Shown here in pieces: positions 43,842-54,468 of a stretch of 64,000 nt of DNA. This DNA comes from Rhodoferax aquaticus (GTDB taxonomy: Bacteria > Pseudomonadota > Gammaproteobacteria > Burkholderiales > Burkholderiaceae_C), in the NCBI RefSeq assembly GCF_006974105.1, contig NZ_CP036282.1, positions 1,984,001 through 2,048,000 on the forward strand. Direction: 5' to 3'. Made by a program: the position numbers and the translations under genes. The notes below the pieces were generated by a model that worked only from the letters and a program-made list of their open reading frames with translations, was not told the origin of the DNA and did no database searches. Every line of letters begins with the position of its first letter. The stretch's first letter is position 1.

Positions 43842-46356
43842 CTAATCTAAATCTGGACAAAATCGTTCAATCAGTGCCTTCAAATCGCCAATGACAACGG
43901 GCTTTGGCAAATGCGCATCCATGCCAGCTTCCAGGCACTGCTCTCTGTCTTCATCACGCGCATTGGCCGTCACTCCAATGATCGGAGTTCGCTGACCTGC
44001 TGCCTCTTTGGCTCTTATGAGCTGCGTTGCTTCCAGACCGCCCATCACAGGCATCTGTAAGTCCATCAGAATCAGATCCCAGGTGGAGTTTGAAAACTGT
44101 TCCACGGCCAATTCACCATTGGCCGCGATGGTGACGGAGTGACCAGCGCGCTTCAGAATGGTGGACAGCATCAGCTGATTTATTGGGTGATCCTCCACTA
44201 GAAGCACCTTTAAGTGACGACTGGCCAATTGGCCCTGCTGTACCTCTGCCATCGGGGTTGTCGACGCTTGCACGGCTGTCTTGGCTGGCAAGTCAGGCAC
44301 GCAGGTGAGCCGAACGGTGAAATGGAAAGTGCTCCCTTCTGCCACAACGCTTTCTACACGAATGCGCCCATTCATTAGTTCCACTAGGCTGGCACAGATT
44401 GCCAATCCTAGGCCAGTGCCGCCGTAGCTTCGCGTTGTCGATGCATCAGCTTGCGAGAACGCCTCACATATTGACTGCATTTTTTCAGGTGGGATACCAA
44501 GGCCAGAGTCTGAAACTGCAAAACTTGCCTCGATAATTTTTTTGCTCTCAGAAGACAGCTGCAGCGCCACAACTACTTCCCCCGCGCTAGTAAATTTGAT
44601 GGCGTTGTCGCTCAAATTCGATAGCACCTGTCGCAGACGACCAGGAGCGCCCATCAGATTGGGGGCAAATTCTGTGGACTGTCGAAGCGCAAGACGAGCT
44701 GCTTTTGATTGGCCCGTACTTGTATGCCTTGAAGGGTGTCACGTACCAACTGCCCTATGTCAAATGCAATAGATTCGAGTTCGATCTTGCCGGCCTCAAT
44801 TTTAGAAAAGTCCAGAATACTATTGAGAATCACCAAAAGCGATGCGGCTGAACTCTTGACCGCTTCTAGGTAACTACGCTGGGTTGCGGTCAATGTCGTG
44901 TCGAGGGTCAAATCCGTCATACCCATGATGCCATTCATGGGGGTTCGAATTTCATGGCTCATGTTCGCCAAAACTGGGATTTGGCCTGATTGGCACTTGC
45001 AGCACGCTCTTCTGCCTGTTTGCGCTGTTCTAGCGCTACGTGCAAATCAGCGAGCGGCTGCTCCAAGCTGCGTTGCGTCAATTCAACTTGATTTCGTGAG
45101 CCAATAATGCCCTCGCGAGCGTCGTCGATGCTGTGTGCGGCGCCGCCGATCTCTGCCTGTAAGTTGTTAAAGCTCTGGGCCATTTGGCCAAGTTCGTCGC
45201 GACTGTTCACTTGCACTGGCCTGCTATCGACGTGTGCATGTGCCTCATCAAGACGACCTTCACCTAAAGCGCGCATGGCTCGCGTGAAGTCCGCCACCGT
45301 CCCACTCGCTAGTCTTTGTGCTGCGGAGGCCACTTCAACCGCAGAGTGCGCGATCATCCCCGGCAAAACAAGCCCCACACTGATCGTGAGCATGGCGACC
45401 GCTACGAAAACGTCTTCCAAAGCGCTGATCCATGCACTATTGCCTTTGGGCACGCTTTCGCCCGCTAGCAAATATCCGGCGCCGTCCAGCACCAGTACCA
45501 ACAGCATTGCACCAGTGAGCTTGATGTGAAGAGAGTGCGGCACACCAGGCAAGCCAAGCTTGTGTCTGTCGGAATACTTCCGAATGGCATACAGGACAGC
45601 GACAGAGTAGGCGAAGGCCAGACCGAAGAGGACTGTTGGTAAGCCAAAGGCTCCCGCGCGGCGCTCTGTAGGGGCGCAATAGACCCGGTTGGTCGCGCCG
45701 TAGAAGCCATACAGCTACGCATTGGCAATGCGATGCCGATGAGGTACGTGAAGTTAGCTGCAGCGATCAACCAAATAGGTACAAAGCCAGACAGGAATGC
45801 GAGGATTGCCGACACAGCTGCAATCGGCACTGTCATGCGCGACACCCACTTCACACCTAGCAAGTTCACGCCCATGAAAAACAGCTTCAAACCGACGGCT
45901 AGCGCTTCTACTGATACTTGAGGCAGGTACCAGCATTTAATCGCCGAAGCAGACCATAGTGCGGTTAGCCCGCAAGTAGGTACCCAACCCCACCACTAAC
46001 ATGTACCGGCAAGATTGGCGAGCACTGGAGCGTAAGGCCGGAACGCTTCGCTACACGTTGCCGCAATGCCTCCAACACGGTTGGGCCACATCAAAACCAA
46101 TTCGGTCCAGCCAGGCGCCGCGGCCCAACTCAGCAACAGGCCTAAGGCCAGCAACGTAACGGCTGCACGACCCTGACCAAGAATGTTCCCCTAGCCTGCA
46201 AAGAGTGCAGCAATAAGAAATAGGCTTTGGTTGCTCCCCCATTGCCAAAGCGGTAGTCCCTATCCATCCTAGCGTTCGGGGATGATCCGCTATTGCGGTG
46301 GGTACTTCAGGCTGTTGAAGCTGAAGGGGCTTTGCGGTTGTCAAGGCGTCTGACAT
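43842..46356 (-). pseudogene. Broken APC amino-acid permease / hybrid histidine kinase
   Basis: A single ancestral gene read on the minus strand, now in pieces. From ATG 46356 it runs MSDALTTAKPLQLQQPEVPT, then in a shifted frame a permease-like N-terminus (NQSLFLIAALFAG, GILGQG-type turn, LLLSWAAAPGWTELVLMWPN, LGVKWVSRMTVPIAAVSAIL). A membrane segment (AGAFGLPTVLFGLAFAYSVA) follows, then a HAMP-like linker, HisKA (ANMSHEIRTPMNGIMGM), HATPase (DSGLGI, GGTGLGLAI) and a receiver (LLVEDHPIN, ILMDLQMPVMGG). Lesions: TAG at 46191-46193 and 45996-45998; frame changes near 46250, 45715-45725, 44965-44975 and 44652-44656; and missing permease helices. Individual frames are open for 100-270 codons but the whole cannot be made. 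Confidence 0.8.
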
Positions 46357-46700
46357 GGCACGTTTTGCTCCCGCAGACGTGTAAAGATCGTGTTTATTCC
46401 AACTAATTGCAATGCTCCTCTGATGGAGTCAACCTAGCACGGAAAAAAGCCCTGCAGCTGAGGCGGGGCTGCGGACTATTTCCAGGTATCCGTCCATTGG
46501 CGCAAGCAGTTCGTCAGTTCGGTCTGGATCGGCGGTCTTGTCCATGTCCCCAAGCCTAAGTCTTTTTCTGACAGCCAAGTGCGTGTTCAACTTCAATACC
46601 AAGACATCGGTGAGTTCCCCCCCCTGTTTTGCTTCGCGCAACAAAGCAAGTAAGGAATTGATCGCATGTTCACCCTCATGGGTTAACTTTTGAACATGGA
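46357..46700. other. Gap with an unassigned 70-90-codon minus-strand frame
   Basis: No recognisable gene. A minus-strand frame ending at 46429 is open back to about 46700 (H-E-G-E-H-A-I-N-S-L-L-A-L-L-R-E-A-K) and looks protein-like but has no good start in frame. An ATG at 46677-46679 lies in another frame. A run of eight G (minus strand, 46617-46624) between the two would join them if it changed by one base. It could be a gene remnant or a length-variable start. Confidence 0.3.
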
Positions 46701-48590
46701 CTACGCGACTTTCAAAACCCGCACCTGTTGCTTCGCTTGAACGCCTACGCAGTTGCGCCCTCCGCGCTTGGCTGCGTAAAGCGCTTGGTCTACATTGCCC
46801 AAGAGTTGTTCGATACTGCCGATTTGGTTGTCCCAGGTAGCGATGCCCAAACTGGCGGTGATGTAGATGCTTTGGGTGTCCGTAGCGTAGGGATTCAATG
46901 CAATGGCTTGGCGAATGCGCTCTGCCATGTAGGCCCCTTCGCGCAGTTCAAGGTTGGGGCAAATTATTAAAAACTCCTCGCCGCCCCAGCGACACACCGT
47001 GTCTTCTTTGCGCGCTTGCTTTTGGAGGCACTCGCTCACGAGTTTGAGTACATCGTCCCCCACCATATGCCCATGCAAATCGTTGATGCATTTAAAGTGG
47101 TCAATGTCGATGCTGATGACGCTGAAGGGGGCCGAGTAGCGGCTGGCATTGGACCAAGTCTGTGCCAAGGTGTGCAGGCCCGCACGCCGATTCGACAAAG
47201 CGGTCAAGGGGTCAGTGAGCGCGGATTGAAGTAAGCGCTGGTTGCTTTGCGCCAGGTCTTCGGCCGCCATTCTCAGGCGCTTGTGGTCTCGCTCCCACGC
47301 TTCACTAATGCGCACGTAGCGGGCTTGGGTGTGCAGTCGTGCTTGCAAGCAACGCAAATGGACGGGCTGCGGCAGGCAGTCATCCCCCCCCGCGTCAAAG
47401 GCGGCAAGTACACGATGTTCGTCATCGTTTTCGAGCAGCATCATCACAAAAATATGCTGGCTCCATGTATTGGACTTGAGCGCTTGACACAGACCCTTGC
47501 TGTTCATGCGCTGCCCGGATCCGAAAGTGAGCACCGCGTGGGGCTTGAACTTGAGAGCCAGGCTGAGGGCGTCTTGGCTGTTGTCGGTGGTGAGCGTCTC
47601 GTACTTGCACTCATCGCGCAGGTAATCGCTGATCACTTCGGCAAATCGCGCATCCTCGCCGGCCACCAACACTTTGAACCATTGGGTGTGCGACTCCACC
47701 ATAGCGGCGAAGGAGGACACATCGTTGACTTGCACGTTCAAGCTATTTCCCCACATGCGCCACTGCTGCAGCAGGTCATCGACGCACTCGGTGAAATCAC
47801 TTTCGTCTAGGCCCAGTTTCCCAGCTAACAGGTGCAACTCCGAAAGCTGAAATGCCGGATCTTTGCTCGGATGCAAGACAAAGTTGGCAATCCTGAGGCT
47901 CAGGTGAACCAAGGTGGCCAAGCGCCACTGCCGTGTGCCATGTGCGTAGATGATGGCCTCTGGGTCTTCATGAAACTTGAGCGGCTCAATCAAGACTTCT
48001 GGCAGGCCCCATTGCTTGAGCAGCCGGTCAGTCATGGCAATGTGGTCAGTGTCCAGTGCTTTGCGTTCTTCAGCCAATAGGTTTCTAGGCTCCAAGCCAC
48101 GCACCAAGATGGCGGAGTACTCCATGGGGTAGGCGGTTGCGAGGGCAAGGCAACCGACTCGCGAGAGCAAACCACATGAGAAGAGCTCATCGGCCATGCC
48201 AAGCTCTAGCATTTCGCCTAAGTCTTTGACGGCAACCGCCATCAGTAGTGCGTGACTCCAAAACAAGGCGTAGTTGAAGTGTTCACATTCGCCACGCCCG
48301 TATTGGTCCACCAAGGAGAAGCTAAGTGCGAGAAGCCGCACCGACTGCACACCAAGCCGATTGACTGCCTCTACGGCCGACACCACTGGCCACATCATGC
48401 CCTCTGCGAGGTTGTTGGCTTGCTTCAAGAGCCTGCCTGTCAGAGCCGGGTCTGACTGCACTAGCGTTGCAATCTGGCCAATGGTGACGCGCTCGTCATC
48501 GCAGAGCTGCATGATCGATAACGCCACGCCTGTTGGGCTGGGCAGTTTGTGGGCCCTTTTTAGCAGTATTGGAATCGCTGTTCCGCTCAT
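46701..48590 (-). CDS. HDOD - degenerate receiver - GGDEF protein
   Basis: 629 residues. The N-terminal HDOD domain (about 1-210; TIGQIATLVQSDPALTGRLL, AVEAVNRLGVQSVRLLALS) is followed by helical linker, then a receiver-like fold (about 340-455). There the phospho-acceptor Asp is missing (HAVLTFGSG). A coiled-coil linker precedes a GGDEF domain (about 490-620) with intact active site RWGGEEFLI and no R-x-x-D inhibitory site obvious. Likely an active diguanylate cyclase. Start ATG 48590 has a strong GGAGG site at 6-7 bp; the longer frame to 48710 is not supported. Confidence 0.9.
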   Translation of the reverse strand: MSGTAIPILLKRAHKLPSPTGVALSIMQLCDDERVTIGQIATLVQSDPALTGRLLKQANNLAEGMMWPVVSAVEAVNRLGVQSVRLLALSFSLVDQYGRGECEHFNYALFWSHALLMAVAVKDLGEMLELGMADELFSCGLLSRVGCLALATAYPMEYSAILVRGLEPRNLLAEERKALDTDHIAMTDRLLKQWGLPEVLIEPLKFHEDPEAIIYAHGTRQWRLATLVHLSLRIANFVLHPSKDPAFQLSELHLLAGKLGLDESDFTECVDDLLQQWRMWGNSLNVQVNDVSSFAAMVESHTQWFKVLVAGEDARFAEVISDYLRDECKYETLTTDNSQDALSLALKFKPHAVLTFGSGQRMNSKGLCQALKSNTWSQHIFVMMLLENDDEHRVLAAFDAGGDDCLPQPVHLRCLQARLHTQARYVRISEAWERDHKRLRMAAEDLAQSNQRLLQSALTDPLTALSNRRAGLHTLAQTWSNASRYSAPFSVISIDIDHFKCINDLHGHMVGDDVLKLVSECLQKQARKEDTVCRWGGEEFLIICPNLELREGAYMAERIRQAIALNPYATDTQSIYITASLGIATWDNQIGSIEQLLGNVDQALYAAKRGGRNCVGVQAKQQVRVLKVA

Positions 48591-49139
48591 AACGTACCTC
48601 CACTTTTTTTCTTTTACGTACCGGGGATGGCGCCCTTGGCTTGGATTGTCTTTGCAACCTTTGCGCTGTCTAAGGGCTCCAACGCATTGCAAAAGGGACT
48701 TGGCTGGCAATGCGCAATAAATTATTTATTGAATTTCATGTAGGTCGCACAAAAAAGTAGATAGCAGCCTTGGCTCTCAAAATTCACATTTATTTGGAGG
48801 AATGTGTTGGCTTTCGCGCAAAAGCCGCGTGGAAAAATGGTTTTTTTGAGAGGGTGTGCGGCAATGAAATGGCCCCGGAGTTTGGGACAGGTGTTTAAGT
48901 GAGACCTATGCAAGCCTGTGGGCAGCGCCGCACCTGAACCCGCCGCTTTTCGCTGCCACGCACGCGCTATACCGACGGGTGTTAGGACGCTTTATCCGCA
49001 TGGGTTGGGTGCGGGCCTAAGGCATCAGGCCCCTAAGTGTGTGCTAAGTCCGCGCAAGCAAAGTTCGCGGGTCTTCAACAACCAAGCTTGTCTGCTACAC
49101 ACCATGCAAAACTCTCTTCATGCGTCCGCCTATCCGGCC
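48591..49139. other. Gene-free stretch before the regulator/kinase remnant
   Basis: The first part is AT-rich and must hold the promoter of the HDOD-GGDEF gene on the minus strand. The rest is GC-rich with short meaningless frames in all directions. It may contain further decayed 5' sequence of the regulator gene at 49140, but nothing recognisable. Confidence 0.5.
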
Positions 49140-50317
49140 TGGGTCTAGGACGGGCAGTCGGCACAGCTCGCCCTGTCCACCCCAAAGCATGGCCTCATGC
49201 TGCTGGACCTGGGCCTCCCCAAGGTAGACGGCATGGAGATTCTGCGCAGCGTGCGCGCTCGGGATGACGCCGTGCCAGTGCTGGTCACTACCGCCCGCGA
49301 TACGGTAGAAGACCGGATCAAAGGTTTAGACCACGGCGCGGAAGACTACGTGCTCAAGCCCTTTGAAATGTCCGAACTGCTTGCTCGTATGCGGGCAGTG
49401 ATCCGGCGCAAGGGGGGGGGCGCGTCCGGCACGCTTCTTTCGAACGGAAATATGTCCTTAGACCCGGTGACACGGGAAGCAATCGTTGAGGGCGCGAGGA
49501 CTCTGCTGTCAGCCAAGGAGTTCGCCCTCTTGCATGCACTGATGGCTGTTGTGGCATGTGTGTTGTCCTATTTCACGGCCCTTCAGGAGGCCAGGAAGTT
49601 GCAGGATGACGTGCTGCGTCAGGTCGTCCATTTGGTCCATCGGCAGGGTCTGGCCGCTGATCCCGCTCCGGCTGGAGTGGAGACTGACATCCTCGATGCC
49701 GACTCTGTGGTCGTGATCCAGATCCTGCACCCGGCGGCACCAGAGCGCGACACCAGTACGATGGCGGGCACGCTCCTCCTTGCCGCTCAGCGAACGGGTG
49801 TGCGTGATGAAATCCGCCCCTTCGTGACCGCCATCAACGACCTTCTCAACCGGGTACAGGGAGCGATGGACCAGCAACGTCGCTTCCTCGCTGATGCAGC
49901 ACATGAACTCCGCACGCCCTTGACGGCGCTCACCCTACAGGCCGAACAGTTGGCGAGCACAGAGATGCCGCCGTCGGCCAAGGCCCGTGTGCGAACCTTG
50001 ATGACTGGCTTGTCGCGAGCGCGCCAGCTAGTCGAGCAACTCCTGACCTATGCACGGGTCCGGGATGTGAGTCAGGATGTGGTTCACTCGACCGCCGTTC
50101 GCGCAGTCGCCCACCGCATGAGCGAGAGCGTGTGTTGGACCCTTTTTACAGAGGGCTAGGAACCGATGTCATCGGCTCCGGTCTGGGCCTGTCGATCGTT
50201 CAGACCATTGCACGACGCATCAGTGCCAGCCTCGAACTCACCTATGCGGACAAGGAACGGCGTCAAGGCCTGCGAGTGATCGTCACGCTTCCGTCTGCGG
50301 AGGACACGCATGCTTAA
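49140..50317 (+). pseudogene. Collapsed response regulator + sensor kinase pair
   Basis: Remains of an OmpR-type regulator and its kinase welded into one frame. A TAG at 49146-49148 stands where a Gln codon (W-V-Q-D-G-Q) is expected, and the regulator N-terminus is absent. The receiver continues MLLDLGLPKVDGMEILRSVR ... YVLKPFEMSELLARM and stops inside the DNA-binding domain (LLSAKEFALLHALM). At about 49542 it jumps to the kinase membrane/periplasmic part (AVVACVLSYFTALQEARKLQ), then HisKA (FLADAAHELRTPLTALTLQA). Near 50130 part of the HATPase is deleted and the frame shifts to LDPFYRGLGTD...GSGLGLSIV. Resembles QseBC/PmrAB-type pairs. Confidence 0.8.
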
Positions 50318-50534
50318 ACAACGCAAAGACTACTTCGCGGTACTCGTTTTGGCCTCGGTGCTGGTCGCGCTGGTGCCTACCGTCTGGCCTGTGCTGGATC
50401 TCGCTGTAGCAAACTACTTCTTCCAAGCAGCGGATGGCTCACAGTCCGCCACTTGGACTGGGGTGGTCTTTGTCAATCGGTATGTACCGCTCATGTTGGT
50501 TGTCGCCAATGTTGAGTTGACAGGGTGTGCTTGA
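50310..50534 (+). pseudogene. Truncated PAP2-type phosphatase N-terminus
   Basis: The first ~65 residues (MLKQRKDYFAVLVLASVLVA ... LDLAVANYFFQ) look like the first transmembrane helix and periplasmic start of a PAP2-family lipid phosphatase. The similarity ends near 50515 and no catalytic motifs follow. The start overlaps the end of the kinase remnant, as in intact operons where a two-component pair controls a PAP2 enzyme. Not functional. Confidence 0.5.
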
Positions 50535-50656
50535 AACAGCTGGTAGTCCTTAACCTTTGCGGACACAAGAGGAATAGTGGGAGGTAGAGCAGTACATCCC
50601 TGTACTTCATTCATTGCACGCTCTGTCAAATCGCAATCCGCTCCAAAAAGCATGTG

Positions 50657-51406
50657 TTACCAGGCCTTCGCGCCGTACTTGTCAAGTAACTTCTTGAGTT
50701 CGCCCGATTTTTTCATCTCCGCTGTTTTAGCGTTAATTGCCTTGACGATGTCCGCGCTCTTGGGGTTCTTCGCACCAAAACCGGCGAAAAGATCAGTGGA
50801 TTCCATGCAACCCGCTGACACGACATCCTTGAGGGCGGGCTGCGACTTGCGCAAATAGTTCACGACGGTTTCGTTTTCGATAAACGCCTGAAAACGCTTG
50901 CCCGTCAGCTTCTTGATGTTGAGTTCCAGAGCGTTATCGCCGGCTGCACTCTGCACCTTGGAGGGATTGGACTTTTGCCAGTTCATGAATTCGTCCGGAT
51001 ATACATAGCTCTGGATGGTCCCCACCGATTGCAGTTTGGCCAGGTCCGCCGGGCTGCTGTATTTCAGGGAGTCGCCTGCATTGACAAAAAAGCAGGTGGT
51101 GTCCACCCCCAGCTTGTCAGTGACCAGCATGCCTTCCCGGTCACCGGTCGCCATGCCTACCACTCCGTTGATCTGTCCATTGCGCGCCTCGGACAGCGCG
51201 CGGGACCACGGCGTAGTGGCGTAGTCAACTGTATGGCCCGCGGTTTTGGCAGCCGCCTGAATAATTTCGATCATGTAACCCGGCTGGGCCGATTTGGGTT
51301 CGCAGTTGTAGGGGCACCAGTTGTCGGCGCGGATGGTCCAGACGTCGGCGTGAGTCAATGGCGCGAGCGATAGCACCGCCAAACCTAGGATATAGCGTGT
51401 CTTCAT
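50657..51406 (-). CDS. Periplasmic solute-binding protein, family 3 (amino-acid type)
   Basis: 249 residues. A signal peptide ends at L-T-H-A-D, followed by a family-3 domain (V-W-T-I-R-A-D-N-W-C-P-Y-N; PGYMIEIIQAAAKTAGHTVD) and a typical C-terminal LKKLLDKYGAKAW. Four or more Cys residues suggest a disulfide. GGAG lies 7 bp before ATG 51406. No transporter genes adjoin it, so it may be an orphan or act with the neighbouring chemoreceptor; ligand unknown. Confidence 0.87.
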   Translation of the reverse strand: MKTRYILGLAVLSLAPLTHADVWTIRADNWCPYNCEPKSAQPGYMIEIIQAAAKTAGHTVDYATTPWSRALSEARNGQINGVVGMATGDREGMLVTDKLGVDTTCFFVNAGDSLKYSSPADLAKLQSVGTIQSYVYPDEFMNWQKSNPSKVQSAAGDNALELNIKKLTGKRFQAFIENETVVNYLRKSQPALKDVVSAGCMESTDLFAGFGAKNPKSADIVKAINAKTAEMKKSGELKKLLDKYGAKAW

Positions 51407-51643
51407 GAGCGTTCTCCGGTTAGATCCTTGGCAGTTCGGCATGTTGAACTTTGCCCCGCACACCAACTCGCGGCCGAACTAGGCCCAACTCTGCACATGG
51501 GGAATGACTATACCGAGGTTCAGCAATTTTGTGGTGTCAGACGCGAAGTTCAGCGACAGCATTTGCACGCTTTCCTTGACTGAGGTCTTGGCGTGACTTT
51601 TGCGGACAAATGTAGATCTGCATGTCCATTACGCGAATGCGAC

Positions 51644-51901
51644 TTACTTGAGTTCTGACATTTCTTTGACCTGCCAAGCAAAATCGTAGAGCCTAACTTT
51701 GCTGCGGAAAAACCGGTCGTTACGCCACTCATCGATGACGCGCAACGCTAGTTTGAAGGTGTCGTAGTCCAATTTGTAGAGTTCACTGAGAAGGAACTCA
51801 TGCCCCATTTCTAGGGCGACGATCAAATAAGAAAATATCTTAGCGTCCCTAGATTCAGGGTCTTTTTCAATGATTTTTCGAGCTTCCTTGAAGGCAGACA
51901 T
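51644..51901 (-). CDS. Small hypothetical protein
   Basis: 85 residues, MSAFKEARKIIEKDPESRDA onward, strongly helical and charged, no signal peptide or membrane segment. A GGGAG ribosome site 6 bp before ATG 51901 supports it as a real gene. I do not recognise the family. Divergent from the chemoreceptor gene. Confidence 0.65.
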   Translation of the reverse strand: MSAFKEARKIIEKDPESRDAKIFSYLIVALEMGHEFLLSELYKLDYDTFKLALRVIDEWRNDRFFRSKVRLYDFAWQVKEMSELK

Positions 51902-52278
51902 GTTTTCTCCCAAAAAATCCGCGAGGGTCAATCGTGACAATGTAAACGGAAATACTGTAGCTGGCCCCGCAGATAAAGAATGCGACGCTTTGCTGTAGTT
52001 ATTCTGCACAGCCAGTGAATCGCCCCCGGCTTTCCGAAACCTATTGCTGCATCTGCCCAAAATGGGTGGCAATGCGTTGCGACAAAGCGATTCAACTGCT
52101 AGCCTGCTCTAACTGGCAAACGCTCACCATCCGCTTGCTGGATCTAGCCATGGATGTATTGAAAGCATCCGACTTTCCAATTGTCTTGGCTAGTTTTTGC
52201 GACGAATATGTTCAGCTTTCATTGACCCCAAATGACGGGACACTTGAATGTGGTTCCGCCACAGCAGGAGGCGCGACG

Positions 52279-53853
52279 ATGTTAGACAAACTGAGTTTCA
52301 AACAAAAAATTGCCTCCATCGTGCTCTGCGGAGTAGGTTCGGTGCTGCTCTTCTCTGTGATTTCAGTATTTGACACAAGGCGCTCGCTGACTGATGCGAG
52401 GAAGCTTGAGTTGGTGACAGCAGTGCAGTCTGTTCATGCCTTGGCAATCGGCTATAAGGCCAAGGCCGATCAAGGTCTGATGAGCAAGGAAGACGCGCAG
52501 AATGCTGCTGCCGATTCCATTGGAATGGCGCGGTACGGCGGAGCTAACGGAAAGACTGAGTACTTCTATGTTTGGCGTACCGATGGTGTGGGCGTTGTTC
52601 ACCCGATCAAACCCGAGTGGATAGGGCAAAACATGATCGGAAAAATCAAGGATGGGTCCGGAGTGGATGTTATCCAAGCACTCATAGCCGGGCTTCAGGC
52701 AAGTGCTGACGGAGCTGCATTTGTGCCGACCATGTTCCCGCGCCCCGGTAGTTCAGAACCAGTTCCAAAACTGCAGTTCATTATGAAAGTCGAAGGCTGG
52801 AACTGGATGGTGGGCTCTGGCTTGTATACCGATGATCTGGACGAACAAATACGCAGCGAAGTGTGGCAGGAGCTTGCCTATGGCCTTCTGGGCCTGATGT
52901 TTATGGGCGGCGTAGGCCTAGTAGTTGCGAGATCGGTCATGCGCCAAATCGGTTGTGAGCCCGCTTTGGCGGTGACAATTGTCCAACAGGTCTCGATGGG
53001 CAATTTGACAGTTGATCTGCACCAAGCGCCCAAGGGCAGTGTCATGGCTGGACTTAGTGACATGGTGGATTCGCTTCGTATATTGGTGACGGAAGTTCGC
53101 AGCGGTTCGGAGGGAATTGCAAGTACGAGCGCCGAAATTGCCCAAGGCAATAATGACCTCTCTGTCCGCACCGAGCAGCAAGCAGCGGTGCTAGAAGAGA
53201 CCAGCGCATCGATGTCTGAATTGGGAGGGACCGTCAACCAAAATGCATATGCCGCTCGTCAGGCTAACGAACTGGCCACCAGCGCATCCAGCGTAGCCAT
53301 GCAGGGTGGCGAGGTTGTTGGCCGCGTGGTTGAGACCATGAAAGGCATCAATGCATCGTCGCGCAAAATTGCCGACATCATCAGCGTGATTGACGGCATT
53401 GCCTTTCAGACCAACATTTTGGCGCTCAATGCGGCGGTTGAGGCTGCGCGCGCTGGCGACCAAGGAAGGGGCTTTGCAGTGGTCGCCAGTGAAGTACGTG
53501 CTCTTGCGGGGCGCAGTGCAGAGGCTGCGAAGGAAATTAAGTCACTGATCAATACCAGCGTGGAAAAGGTCGAACATGGCAGCAGCCTCGTTGATCAGGC
53601 AGGTACTACGATGCAGGAAATCGTCTCCTCCATCCAGCGAGTCGCGCACATCATGGGTGAGATAAGCGCTGCGTCCAACGAACAGTCTCAGGGGGTGAGT
53701 CAGGTGGGAGAAGCGATCAGTTCCATGGACCAAACGACCCAGCAAAACGCAGCTCTTGTTGAAGAAATGGCTGCTGCTGCAACTGGTCTGAAAACGCAGG
53801 CGCGCGACCTAGTGTCCACCGTTTCGCTCTTTCAATTGCCGTCTGGCCTTTGA
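52279..53853 (+). CDS. Methyl-accepting chemotaxis protein with Cache sensor
   Basis: 524 residues. Transmembrane helix 1 (about 12-32) is followed by a periplasmic single-Cache domain (about 45-185; [20 protein letters not shown] and [14 protein letters not shown] are typical), helix 2 (about 195-215), HAMP-like linker and the cytoplasmic signalling coil. The coil carries the hairpin [26 protein letters not shown] lies 7 bp before ATG 52279; the longer open frame from 52015 is not needed. No C-terminal CheR/CheB tether pentapeptide is seen. Ligand unknown. Confidence 0.93.
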   Translation: MLDKLSFKQKIASIVLCGVGSVLLFSVISVFDTRRSLTDARKLELVTAVQSVHALAIGYKAKADQGLMSKEDAQNAAADSIGMARYGGANGKTEYFYVWRTDGVGVVHPIKPEWIGQNMIGKIKDGSGVDVIQALIAGLQASADGAAFVPTMFPRPGSSEPVPKLQFIMKVEGWNWMVGSGLYTDDLDEQIRSEVWQELAYGLLGLMFMGGVGLVVARSVMRQIGCEPALAVTIVQQVSMGNLTVDLHQAPKGSVMAGLSDMVDSLRILVTEVRSGSEGIASTSAEIAQGNNDLSVRTEQQAAVLEETSASMSELGGTVNQNAYAARQANELATSASSVAMQGGEVVGRVVETMKGINASSRKIADIISVIDGIAFQTNILALNAAVEAARAGDQGRGFAVVASEVRALAGRSAEAAKEIKSLINTSVEKVEHGSSLVDQAGTTMQEIVSSIQRVAHIMGEISAASNEQSQGVSQVGEAISSMDQTTQQNAALVEEMAAAATGLKTQARDLVSTVSLFQLPSGL

Positions 53854-53973
53854 GCTCAGTGCCACGGGGCTCGCGCAATCAGCGCCAGCGCTGCCTAGGG
53901 CTTGCGTATCTTGCTCGGCATTCATGTTCCATGGCGACAGGTTATGCCTCACACATGAGGTTTCTGACTGAGG

Positions 53974-54194
53974 GTGACCGGCATCACCTACATCCGAATG
54001 CATGAAGGCTGGTTGTACTTGGCCGTGTGGTGGAACTGTTCTCGCGCTGGGTCGTGGGAGGGGCAATGAGTGAACGCATGACCAGTGAGCTGGCCTTCAA
54101 TGCGATGCCCATGGCGGTGTGGCGATGCAAGCCCGACGCCGAAGTCATGGTGCATTCTGACCAGGGCAGCCCATACACCAGAGATGACTGGCCT
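53974..54194 (+). mobile_element. IS3-family transposase (orfB) fragment
   Basis: About 73 codons of the DDE integrase core: VTGITYIRMHEGWLYLAV, then after a frame change near 54031 VELFSRWVVGGAMSERM and VMVHSDQGSPYTRDDW. Both ends of the element are missing; at 54194 it is joined directly to the integrase fragment. Non-functional. Confidence 0.8.
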
Positions 54195-54302
54195 TTCAGC
54201 TTTGGTAATCTGTAGGGTCAGACTACCACCATCGCCGTAGAGCCCAGGCTTTGCCAAACGTGTAACTTGAGGTGCGGAGAGTCGGCCTATTGAACGTGCC
54301 AT
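54195..54302 (-). mobile_element. P4-type tyrosine integrase, first ~36 codons only
   Basis: Starts at ATG 54302 with MARSIGRLSAPQVTRLAKPG then LYGDGGSLTLQITKAE, the DUF4102 arm-binding start of P4/CP4-type integrases. The frame then runs into the IS3 fragment and the catalytic domain is absent. A tRNA-like 3' end lies 167 bp upstream (54469-54480), the usual position of the attachment site. Confidence 0.7.
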
Positions 54303-54468
54303 AAGTTCTAATCCGTTTCAAATCAACTATCCAAACAACTATACAAATGGTCGTTGGATTGGGTTCAATTGGGTTGAACGCGATTGGATGCTTGTTGCTC
54401 GTAAGCCATTGATTTTTTTGGTGTATTTGTACTTGTTTGGAATTTGTTGGATGTCTCGATTGCGCAAG

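Noticed and set aside
44652..44656. TGATG overlap between two kinase fragments as a deliberate stop-restart site.
   Set aside because: The break falls inside a conserved HATPase start and other stops and frameshifts lie in the same gene, so decay is simpler.
48722..48913. 63-codon minus-strand frame in the gap upstream of the HDOD-GGDEF gene.
   Set aside because: No ribosome site, no motif, composition unlike the neighbouring genes.
52015..52278. 88-codon N-terminal extension of the chemoreceptor.
   Set aside because: The AGGAGG site and normal first transmembrane helix support ATG 52279.
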